A stretch of DNA of 20,184 nt from positions 1 through 20,184 of the forward strand of contig JBIOYL010000293.1 in NCBI GenBank assembly GCA_044870185.1, in the 5' to 3' direction. The translations under genes were made by a program, and so were the position numbers. Source of the DNA: JBIOYL01 sp044870185 (GTDB lineage: Bacteria; Actinomycetota; CALGFH01). The notes below the pieces were generated by a model. It saw only the letters and a list, made by a program, of their open reading frames with translations. It was not told where the DNA came from and did no database searches. This document shows positions 11,151-16,906 of the stretch, in pieces. Each line of letters opens with the position of its first letter. Position 1 is the first letter of the stretch.

Positions 11151-11816
11151 TCAGGACCCGGCCGCCGGGCCCTCGCCCCCGGCCGCCGACGGCGCTCCGC
11201 CCTCGCCCTCGGCCGCCTCGGCCGCGGCCGCCTCGGCCTCCGCCTCGGCTGCTTCGGCCGGGGCGGCCGGCGCCACGACGGAGATGACCGGCAGCTCGGG
11301 GTCGTCGACGATGCTCGCCCCGGCCGGGGCGGTCAGGTCGCCGACGCGCAGCACGTCGCCGATGCCGAGCCCGGAGACGTCGGCCTCGATCGACTCGGGC
11401 ACGCGGGTCACCTCGGCCTCGACGTTGACGTGGTGGAGCTCGTGGGCGGCCATGCCGCCCTCGCGCACCCCGGGCGCCTCGCCGACCAGGTGCACCGGGA
11501 TCTGGACGGTGACCTGCTCGCCGCGGCGCACGAGCAGGAAGTCGACGTGGATGAGGGTCCCCCGTACCGGGTGGCGCTGGATCTCCTTGGCCAGGGTCAG
11601 GTGCCTGGCCCCGTCGACCTGGAGCTCGAGCAGGACGTTGGCGCCGGCCTCGGTGCGCAGCGCGTGGGTGAGCGCGCGCGCGTCGATCGTCAGGTTCAGC
11701 GGCGTCATCCCGTGGCCGTACAGCACGGCGGGCACCTTCCCGGCGGCGCGCGCCCGGCGGGCGGGCCCCTTCCCGGTCGCCGTGCGCGTCTCGGCGGCAA
11801 GCTGGTACTCGGACAT
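11151..11816 (-). CDS. rplY: 50S ribosomal protein L25, CTC type
   Basis: 221-aa 5S rRNA-binding protein of the long (CTC/TL5) form. Residues 1-95 form the L25 RNA-binding domain (LAAETRTATGKGPARRARAA, GKVPAVLYGHG, HVDFLLV), 96-185 form the second beta domain, and 186-221 are an Ala/Glu/Gly-rich acidic tail, a typical actinobacterial extension. The ATG at 11816 has GGAGG 10 bp upstream; the open frame extends a little further but without a better start. The leader holds three 16-bp tandem repeats and a hairpin. prs, its usual upstream neighbour, is about 4 kb away, displaced by the accessory block. Confidence 0.96.
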   Translation of the reverse strand: MSEYQLAAETRTATGKGPARRARAAGKVPAVLYGHGMTPLNLTIDARALTHALRTEAGANVLLELQVDGARHLTLAKEIQRHPVRGTLIHVDFLLVRRGEQVTVQIPVHLVGEAPGVREGGMAAHELHHVNVEAEVTRVPESIEADVSGLGIGDVLRVGDLTAPAGASIVDDPELPVISVVAPAAPAEAAEAEAEAAAAEAAEGEGGAPSAAGGEGPAAGS

Positions 11817-11838
11817 TGGGGTAGGGCCTCCTCGGACG

Positions 11839-11886
11839 GGGTCTGCGACGGTCAGGGTCTGCAACCGACAGGGTCGGCGACGGTGT
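11839..11886. repeat. Three tandem 16-bp imperfect repeats in the rplY leader
   Basis: Units at 11839-11854 (gggtctgcgacggtca), 11855-11870 (gggtctgcaaccgaca) and 11871-11886 (gggtcggcgacggtgt) abut exactly and share GGGTC-GC-AC. They end 22 bp upstream of the rplY start codon, just before the ribosome-binding region. They could bind a regulator or be a chance slippage product; no spacers, so not CRISPR. Confidence 0.7.
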
Positions 11887-11905
11887 CACGCCGGCACACG
11901 AAAGA

Positions 11906-11926
11906 GCCCCGGCACGCAGGCGGGGC
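11906..11926 (-). terminator. GC-rich hairpin followed by TCTTTCGT upstream of rplY
   Basis: On the minus strand GCCCCG (11926-11921) pairs with CGGGGC (11911-11906) across a 9-nt loop, and TCTTTCGT follows directly. This is the most terminator-like hairpin in the window because it has a T-rich tail. It would end transcripts from the topoisomerase remnant, or act in the rplY leader. Confidence 0.5.
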
Positions 11927-11932
11927 GGTCGC

Positions 11933-11962
11933 AGGGTAGCAGTCCCCGCGTCCCGGCCTCAA
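11933..11962 (-). promoter_or_regulatory. rplY: Candidate sigma-70-type promoter for rplY-pth
   Basis: On the minus strand TTGAGG (11962-11957) and TACCCT (11938-11933) are separated by 18 bp. The -35 overlaps the last stop codon of the topoisomerase remnant. The predicted start near 11926 coincides with the first base of the leader hairpin, so either the promoter or the terminator reading is likely incomplete. Confidence 0.3.
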
Positions 11963-12644
11963 CCCGTCCCTGCTGGTCGGCCCGGCATCCTCGGGTGCCC
12001 CGGTGGTGTGGCGGGCTCAGGCGCTTTGGTCGAAGGCGGGGCCCTGCGCTGCTCGATCAGGTCGAAGACGGCGGCCTCCACCGCGCCTTGGAAGCTGGGC
12101 TCGCCGTACTGCCCCACGTCGCCGAGTGCCTCCAGCGTCGGCGATCGTGCGCCCGGACCGGTAGCGGTCGAAGATCCGAGGGTCGATGTAGGCGGCGCGG
12201 CACACCGCCGGGGTGTTGCCCAGATAGTGGGCGACCTCCTTGACCGCCCGGGCCATGGCCCTGGTCCGGGCGGTCGGTGACCCGGCCGCCGGCCAGGTGC
12301 TCGGCTACGCGCTCGCGCAGCTCGGGCAGGGCTCGCGCGAACTCGAGCATGTGATCGAACTTGGCCGCGTCCCGCCGGGCCCGCCAGGCCTCGTGGTACA
12401 GGTACTGGCGCCGCCCGGCCGCGTCGGTGCCGACGGCCTGCAGGTGCCCGTTGGGGACCGGGCAGATCCACACGTCCCGCCAGGCCGGTGGGATCGTGAG
12501 GGCGTCGATGCGGGCCAGGGTCTGCGGGTCGCTGACCGGCTGCCCGTCGGCGTCCAGGTACACGACGCCGCGGCCGCGGCGCTGCCGCGTGATGCCCGGG
12601 CGCGAGCAGTCCACTCGCCGGATCCTTGTCATTGCCGCCCGCAT
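11959..12644 (-). pseudogene. Decayed type IB DNA topoisomerase: internal deletion plus frameshift
   Basis: Three pieces of one bacterial topoisomerase IB lie in order but in different frames. Piece 1 (about 12644-12288) is the N-terminal DNA-cap domain, with LTIPPAWRDVWICPVPNGHL, the QYLYHEAWR motif and the following helix. Piece 2 (about 12283-12140) is the end of the catalytic domain: RAVKEVAHYLGNTPAVCR then AYIDPRI with the active-site tyrosine. Piece 3 (about 12141-12040) is the C-terminus TLEALGDVGQYGEPSF. Between pieces 1 and 2 some 160-170 residues carrying the catalytic Arg and Lys residues are missing, and the junction is at a GGCCGGCGGCCGG sequence. A second shift occurs near 12140. 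The ribosome site (GGAAGGG near the ATGs at 12644 and 12632) survives. An intact enzyme would be about 330-370 aa, so this cannot be active. Confidence 0.85.
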
Positions 12645-12710
12645 TCCCTTCCGGCCGGCATGCAACCTCGTCCTGCGCTCGGCCTTGCCTCCCGGCGACC
12701 CGGCCCGACC

Positions 12711-13142
12711 CTAGCGACCGGAGCTGCGTGGCTTGGTCGACGGGCCGGGGCCGGGATCCGACCCGGCCACGTTCTGGGCTCCGCTCAGCCAGTAGGTGGG
12801 TGGCAGCCCGCCCGCCTCCGACTGGAAGCGCGGGCCGGTCATCGGGCCCGGGTTCTCGTCGCCCACGAAGGCCAGGAAGCGACCGGCCGCCTCCCGGTCG
12901 GAGGCGGCCAGCCCACCGTCGCCGGCCATGCCGGCCAGCCTGGCCCGCACCTCCGCGACTTGGCCCCGGAAGGCGCCCCCAGGATGGACGACGACCACCT
13001 CGCTGTCGCCTGTCGTGTAGATCCCCCAGAAGCCGGCGTCGGTCTGGGCGATCTGGGTCGCCTGGGTGAGCTCCTGGTCGCCGACGGCCACCGGCCGGCC
13101 GGTGTCACCGAAGCGTATGGTGTCGCGTCCGAACTCGTGCAT
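12711..13142 (-). CDS. Hypothetical protein, 143 aa
   Basis: I do not recognise this family. The 143-aa protein begins MHEFGRDTIRFGDTGRPV and looks soluble: no signal peptide or membrane segment. Residues about 5-65 alternate hydrophobic and polar residues like beta strands (GFWGIYTTG, SEVVVVHPGG); about 65-100 look helical (VAEVRARLAGMAG, SDREAAGRFLAFVGDE); the last 30 residues are Gly/Pro/Ser-rich and probably disordered. Its ATG overlaps the stop of the 51-aa gene (TGATG), so translation is coupled. A GTG one codon earlier is also possible. Codon use is G/C-ending like its neighbours, which supports real coding. It lies between the LigC-type ligase and the topoisomerase remnant, so a nucleic-acid link is possible but is only inference from position. 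Confidence 0.7.
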   Translation of the reverse strand: MHEFGRDTIRFGDTGRPVAVGDQELTQATQIAQTDAGFWGIYTTGDSEVVVVHPGGAFRGQVAEVRARLAGMAGDGGLAASDREAAGRFLAFVGDENPGPMTGPRFQSEAGGLPPTYWLSGAQNVAGSDPGPGPSTKPRSSGR

Positions 13143-13297
13143 CACCGTCCCGTCCTCTCGCGTTCGCCCTGCGGCCGGCGCTGCTCGGCCGGTGTCAGCC
13201 AGCGTGCCGTGCCGATCCGGCCGGCGGCGTCGAACGACAGCTCGACCACCCGGTCGCCTCCGTCCTCGGGCGGGTCGGAGCGGATCGATTCCGTCAT
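13142..13297 (-). CDS. Hypothetical small protein, 51 aa
   Basis: A short frame starting MTESIRSDPPEDGGDRVVEL and ending RERTGR. It has the best ribosome-binding site in the neighbourhood (AGGAGG, 6 bp before the ATG), and its TGA overlaps the ATG of the 143-aa gene by one base. The N-terminal 16 residues are acidic and polar; residues 17-36 (VVELSFDAAGRIGTARWLTP) could form a beta hairpin; the end is basic. There is no signal or membrane segment and I recognise no family. The strong initiation site and exact coupling favour a real gene over chance. It may be a partner of the 143-aa protein, or a leader peptide that sets its translation. Confidence 0.55.
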   Translation of the reverse strand: MTESIRSDPPEDGGDRVVELSFDAAGRIGTARWLTPAEQRRPQGERERTGR

Positions 13298-13346
13298 CGC
13301 GGTCCTCCTGGGCATGCGGGCACGGCGTCGTCCCGGTAGGCGTTCC

Positions 13347-13380
13347 CCACGGGCGGGACGTTCGAACCGTCCGCCGGTGG
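13347..13380 (-). terminator. Imperfect inverted repeat downstream of the ligase gene
   Basis: Arms ccacgggcgggacg (13347-13360) and cgtccgccggtgg (13368-13380) pair over 12 bp with one mismatch and one bulge around a TTCGAAC loop. It sits in the 141-bp gap after the ligase stop and 50 bp before the 51-aa gene. No T tract follows on the minus strand. A U-less terminator is the simplest reading. Confidence 0.4.
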
Positions 13381-13438
13381 TCGGGCATGTCCGCTCGCGC
13401 GGTCCAACCGTGCGCCCGACGGGCCGGTGCCGGCCGGG

Positions 13439-14527
13439 TCAGCCCTGGGGGGTCGCCTCGCCGGCGGCGTCGCCGGCCAGGATGCGCGCCAGGTCGAAGC
13501 GCACCGGCCGCTCGAGCTGCTGGTAGGTGCACGATCGGGGCTCCCGGTCCGGCCGCCAGCGTCTGAACTGCGCGGTGTGCCGGAAGCGGCGGCCCTCCAT
13601 GGAGTCGTAGCCCACCTCGACCACCAGCGACGGGGCGAGCGGCTCCCAGGACAGGTCCTTCTTGGCGTTCCAGCGGGACGGCTCGCCGCCGGGGATGCGC
13701 TCGGAGTGCACCGCGCCGAGCCAGGGGTGCCGGTCGCCCGGCCCGAGCCGGTAGGGGGCGAGCTCGTCCAGCAGCTCGCGGCGGCGAGCCATCGGGAACG
13801 ACGCGGCGACCCCGACGTGCTGCAGCGTGCCGGTGTCGTCGTACAGGCCGAGCAGCAGGGAGCCGACCACCGGGCCGCTCTTGTGCCAGCGGAAGCCTGC
13901 GACCACGCAGTCGGCCGTGCGCTCGTGCTTCACCTTGAACATGACCCGCTGGTCCGGCACGTACGCCAGGTCGCGCGGCTTGGCCACGATGCCGTCCAGC
14001 CCGGCGCCCTCGAAGCTGCGGAACCAGCGCTGGGCCAGCTTCACCGAGCCGGTCGACGGGGTCAGGTGGACCGGCGCCGCCACGCCGTCCAGGGCCGCGG
14101 CGAGCGCGGCCCGGCGCGTGGCGAACGGCTCGTCCATGAGCGAGCGGTCGTCGACGGCCAGCAGGTCGAACGCGATGAACGAGGCCGGCGTCTGGCGCGC
14201 CAGCAGCTCCACCCGCGAGGCGGCCGGGTGGATGCGCTGCTGCAACGCCTCGAAGTCGAGCTGCCGGTCCCGCACCACGATGATCTCGCCGTCCACCACG
14301 CAGCGCAGCGGCAGCCGCTCGCGCAGCGCCGCGGTGACCTCCGGGAAGTAGCGGGTGAACGGCCGCTCGTTGCGGCTGCCGAGCTCCACCTCGTCGCCGT
14401 CCCGGAAGGCGATGCAGCGGAACCCGTCCCACTTGGGCTCGTACAGCATGCCGTCCGGCAGGATCGCCACGGGCTTGGCGAGCATGGGCTTGACCGGCGG
14501 CATGACGGGCAGATCCATACTGGGCAT
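13439..14527 (-). CDS. ligC: ATP-dependent DNA ligase, LigC type
   Basis: 362 aa, close to the mycobacterial stand-alone LigC proteins. Nucleotidyltransferase domain: motif I EPKWDGFR with the adenylated lysine K32, motif III VVDGEIIVV (77-84), motif IV GLDGIVAK (175-182), motif V MFKVK (195-199). The C-terminal half (about 210-340) is the OB-fold, with SRWNAKKDLSWEPL and VEVGYDSMEGRRFRHTAQFRRWRPD. It seals nicks using ATP; family members act in base-excision/gap repair and as backup in end joining. There is no polymerase or nuclease domain as in LigD, and no ku gene in the window. The ATG at 14527 was used; ATG at 14518 is equally possible because no strong ribosome site distinguishes them. 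Confidence 0.93.
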   Translation of the reverse strand: MPSMDLPVMPPVKPMLAKPVAILPDGMLYEPKWDGFRCIAFRDGDEVELGSRNERPFTRYFPEVTAALRERLPLRCVVDGEIIVVRDRQLDFEALQQRIHPAASRVELLARQTPASFIAFDLLAVDDRSLMDEPFATRRAALAAALDGVAAPVHLTPSTGSVKLAQRWFRSFEGAGLDGIVAKPRDLAYVPDQRVMFKVKHERTADCVVAGFRWHKSGPVVGSLLLGLYDDTGTLQHVGVAASFPMARRRELLDELAPYRLGPGDRHPWLGAVHSERIPGGEPSRWNAKKDLSWEPLAPSLVVEVGYDSMEGRRFRHTAQFRRWRPDREPRSCTYQQLERPVRFDLARILAGDAAGEATPQG

Positions 14528-14557
14528 TCTGCCCGTGCCGCAGCCCGGTGCGCGAGG

Positions 14558-14595
14558 GCCGCGAAGGCCGCCGGACCCTGCGGCGCCTTCGCGGC
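14558..14595 (-). terminator. Long hairpin between the CBS gene and the ligase gene
   Basis: Positions 14558-14568 (gccgcgaaggc) are the exact reverse complement of 14585-14595, and 14570-14573 pair with 14581-14584 inside, giving a 15-bp stem with one bulged base and a 7-nt loop. It lies 24 bp after the CBS-protein stop and 30 bp before the ligase start. No T tract follows on the minus strand. Confidence 0.6.
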
Positions 14596-14619
14596 GCGCG
14601 GCGCTGCGCGTTGCTGCGC

Positions 14620-15042
14620 CTACGCGTCGCTCGAGATGACCTGGATGAGGTCGCCGGCCCGCTCGTCGGGCAGGCTGCGTGCGATGTCCGCCACGGCGAC
14701 GATGCCGACCAGGTCGTGGCCGTCGATGACCGGCAGCCGGCGGACCCTGTGCTCGGCCATCGTCTTCAGCGTCTCGTCGAGGGAGTCGTCCGCCCCGATG
14801 GTCACCGGCTTGCCCTGCGCGAGCTCGCCGGCCCTGGTCGAGGCCGGGTCCTTGCCCTGGGCGAGCGCCTTCACCACGATGTCACGGTCGGTGAGCATGC
14901 CCTTGAGGCGGTTGTCCTCCCCGCAGATCGGCATGGACCCCACGCCGAGCTGGGCGAGCTTGCGGGCCGCATCGAGCAGCGTCTCGTTCTCGCCGACGCA
15001 TTCCGGGCGGGGGCTCATGATCTCACGTACGACCTTCGCCAT
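14620..15042 (-). CDS. Two-CBS-domain protein, Hrp1-like
   Basis: 140-aa soluble protein made of two CBS motifs (about 5-60 and 70-132), the usual size of stand-alone CBS-pair proteins. The text closely follows M. tuberculosis Hrp1 (Rv2626c): PICGEDNRLKGMLTDRDIV and HRVRRLPVIDGHDLVGIV are nearly family-identical. Cysteines C15 and C40 sit where Hrp1 has its C14-C39 disulfide. CBS pairs bind adenosyl ligands; Hrp1 is a hypoxia-induced protein of uncertain biochemical role, so the function here is unknown beyond a likely stress link. The ATG at 15042 has AGGAGAG 7 bp upstream. A hairpin separates it from the ligase gene downstream, and an 83-bp gap from the PfpI gene. Confidence 0.9.
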   Translation of the reverse strand: MAKVVREIMSPRPECVGENETLLDAARKLAQLGVGSMPICGEDNRLKGMLTDRDIVVKALAQGKDPASTRAGELAQGKPVTIGADDSLDETLKTMAEHRVRRLPVIDGHDLVGIVAVADIARSLPDERAGDLIQVISSDA

Positions 15043-15125
15043 CGGTTCGCTCTCCTCTCATGCTCGGTTGTCTCGTATGCTTGCGGGCCTTGCCGCCGGG
15101 CGGGTCGGGCAAACCGGATCGTGCG

Positions 15126-15710
15126 TCACCTGCTCGTCCGCGCGGTCGCCTTGGCCTGCTGCTCGTGGACGCCCTCGGCGAACTCCTCGACGATCTTGGC
15201 GCAGAAGGCCGGCAGGTCGTCGGGCTTGCGGCTGGAGACCAGGCCGTTGTCGGTGTGGACCTGCTCGTCCACCCAGATGCCGCCCGCGTTGGCGATGTCG
15301 GTCCGCAGGCTCGGCCACGACGTCAGCGTCCGGCCCTTGAGCACGCCGGCCTCGACCAGCGTCCACGGGCCATGGCAGATGACCCCGACCGGCTTGCCGG
15401 CCTCGAAGAACGACCTGATGAAGCGCACGACGTCGCCGTTGGTGCGCAGTCGGTCCGGGTTGGCCACCCCGCCCGGCAGCACCAGGCCGTCGTAGTCGTC
15501 GGCGCTCGCCTCGGCGGCGCTGACGTCGACCTTGAAGGTGTCGCCCTTGTCGAGGTGGTTGAAGCCCTGGATCTGGTCGGTCTGGTCGGAGACCAGGAAC
15601 GCCTGAGCGCCGGCCTGCTCGACCGCCTTGCGTGGTTCGGTGTACTCGACCTGCTCGACGCCGTCGGTGGCCACGAACGCGATCTTCTTGCCTTGCAACG
15701 CTCCTGCCAC
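15126..15710 (-). CDS. DJ-1/PfpI family protein (YhbO-like, class I glutamine amidotransferase fold)
   Basis: 194-aa cytoplasmic protein. The nucleophile elbow GVICHGPW holds C112 and H113, and E19 in DGVEQVEYTEP is the matching acidic residue, so the DJ-1/PfpI catalytic set is complete. LVLPGGVANPDRLR (77-90) and LTSWPSLRTDIANAGG (129-144) are typical of the PfpI/YhbO branch. Members are described as general-stress proteins, glyoxalases/deglycases or proteases; which applies here cannot be told. I chose the GTG at 15710 because GGGAGG lies 6 bp upstream and the product starts directly before the first beta strand (KKIAFVATDG); an ATG at 15752 adds 14 residues without homology-like content. 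It is followed by the Hrp1-like gene, also a stress-type protein. Confidence 0.9.
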   Translation of the reverse strand: MAGALQGKKIAFVATDGVEQVEYTEPRKAVEQAGAQAFLVSDQTDQIQGFNHLDKGDTFKVDVSAAEASADDYDGLVLPGGVANPDRLRTNGDVVRFIRSFFEAGKPVGVICHGPWTLVEAGVLKGRTLTSWPSLRTDIANAGGIWVDEQVHTDNGLVSSRKPDDLPAFCAKIVEEFAEGVHEQQAKATARTSR

Positions 15711-15872
15711 GAGATACCTCCCCGTTGCCTGGAGACGGATGATCCCTACCATGTCCGCCTGCCCGCCGCCCGAGCCGGTAAACGCCTTCGGCCGGCCGGC
15801 CGAGGGCAGCCCGGAACCGCGGACGACCTCGCCGAGATGGCTCGACAGGGGCCCTACAGGGTCGGCAGGGCT

Positions 15873-16868
15873 CTACAGCTGGTTCTGGTCGTTGAAGATG
15901 TCGGAGACGCTCGCGTCCTCGAAGACCGCCCTGATCGCGTCGGCCAGGATGTCGGCGATCGACAGCACGACGATCTTGTCCAGGCGGCACTCGGGCGCCA
16001 GGGGCAGCGTGTTGGTCACGACCACCTCGCTGATCGGCGCGTTCTTCAGCCGGTCGATGGCCGGGCCGGAGAAGATGCCGTGGGTGGCCGCGGCGATGAC
16101 CTGCGCGGCGCCGACCTCCACCAGCACCTCGGCGCCCCGCACGACGGTGCCGGCCGTGTCGATCATGTCGTCGATGATCACGCACGGCCGGCCCCGCACC
16201 TCGCCGACGACCTCGCGCACCTCGACGGCGTTGGCCACCTCGCGGGAGCGGCGCTTGTGCAGGAAGGCGAGCGGGGAGCCCAGTATCCCGGCCAGCTTCT
16301 CGGCGGTCTTGACCCGCCCGGCGTCGGGGGCGACCACGACCAGGTCCGGGCCGTGGTGCTCGCGGACGTGGTCGGCCAGCGGCGGCAGCGCAGTCAGGTG
16401 GTCGACCGGCCCGTCGAAGAACCCCTGGATCTGGCCGGAGTGCAGGTCGATGGTGATGAGCCGGTCGGCCCCGGCCGCGTAGAACAGGTCGGCGATCAGC
16501 TTGGCCGTGATCGGCTCCCGCGAGCGGCCTTTCCGGTCCTGCCGCGAGTAGCCGTAGTACGGCATGACCGCGCTGATGCGCTTGGCCGAGGCGCGCTTGA
16601 GCGCGTCGATCATGACGAGCTGCTCCATGATGCGCTCGTTGACCGGCGCCGAGTGGGTCTGGATCACGAACGCGTCGGTGCCGCGCACGCTCTCGCCGAA
16701 GCGGACATAGGTCTCGCCGTTGGCGAAGTCGCGCACGTCCACCGAGCCGCACTCGATGCCGAGGCGCCCGGCCACCTCGGCGGCCAGCTCCGGGTTGGAT
16801 CGCCCGGAGAACAGCATCAGGTGTCGCCGGCCGAGCGTCTCGACCATCTTGGGCGCCGTGTGCGTCAC
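15873..16868 (-). CDS. prs: Ribose-phosphate pyrophosphokinase (PRPP synthetase)
   Basis: 331-aa cytoplasmic enzyme making PRPP from ribose 5-phosphate and ATP for nucleotide, histidine and tryptophan synthesis. Seen: LMLFSGRSNPELA at the N-terminus, FANGETYVRF (48-57), MPYYGYSRQDRK (102-113), ITIDLHSGQIQGFFDGPVDH (138-157), catalytic loop HKRRSREVA with K205, and the PRPP-binding motif VIIDDMIDTAGT (230-241). Class I, full length. The GTG at 16868 is preceded by GGGGAGG at 6 bp and gives the usual N-terminal length. A GTG at 16910 overlaps the glmU stop (GTGA) but its ribosome site is weaker and it adds an atypical extension. It is 38 bp downstream of glmU, so the two are co-transcribed. Confidence 0.96.
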   Translation of the reverse strand: MTHTAPKMVETLGRRHLMLFSGRSNPELAAEVAGRLGIECGSVDVRDFANGETYVRFGESVRGTDAFVIQTHSAPVNERIMEQLVMIDALKRASAKRISAVMPYYGYSRQDRKGRSREPITAKLIADLFYAAGADRLITIDLHSGQIQGFFDGPVDHLTALPPLADHVREHHGPDLVVVAPDAGRVKTAEKLAGILGSPLAFLHKRRSREVANAVEVREVVGEVRGRPCVIIDDMIDTAGTVVRGAEVLVEVGAAQVIAAATHGIFSGPAIDRLKNAPISEVVVTNTLPLAPECRLDKIVVLSIADILADAIRAVFEDASVSDIFNDQNQL

Positions 16869-16906
16869 TGCCAGCCTCCCCGGTCCCCGACCGGTCTTCC
16901 CCGGGC

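Noticed and set aside
11839..11886. CRISPR array in the rplY leader
   Set aside because: The repeats abut without spacers and are only 16 bp; no cas genes are present.
13439..14527. Non-homologous end-joining operon (LigD-Ku)
   Set aside because: The ligase is a stand-alone LigC-type protein without polymerase or nuclease domains, and no Ku gene is in the window.
15060..15125. Weak inverted repeat (TTGCC/GGCAA) between the PfpI and CBS genes
   Set aside because: Only 5 bp of stem with a long loop and no T tract; too weak to call a terminator.
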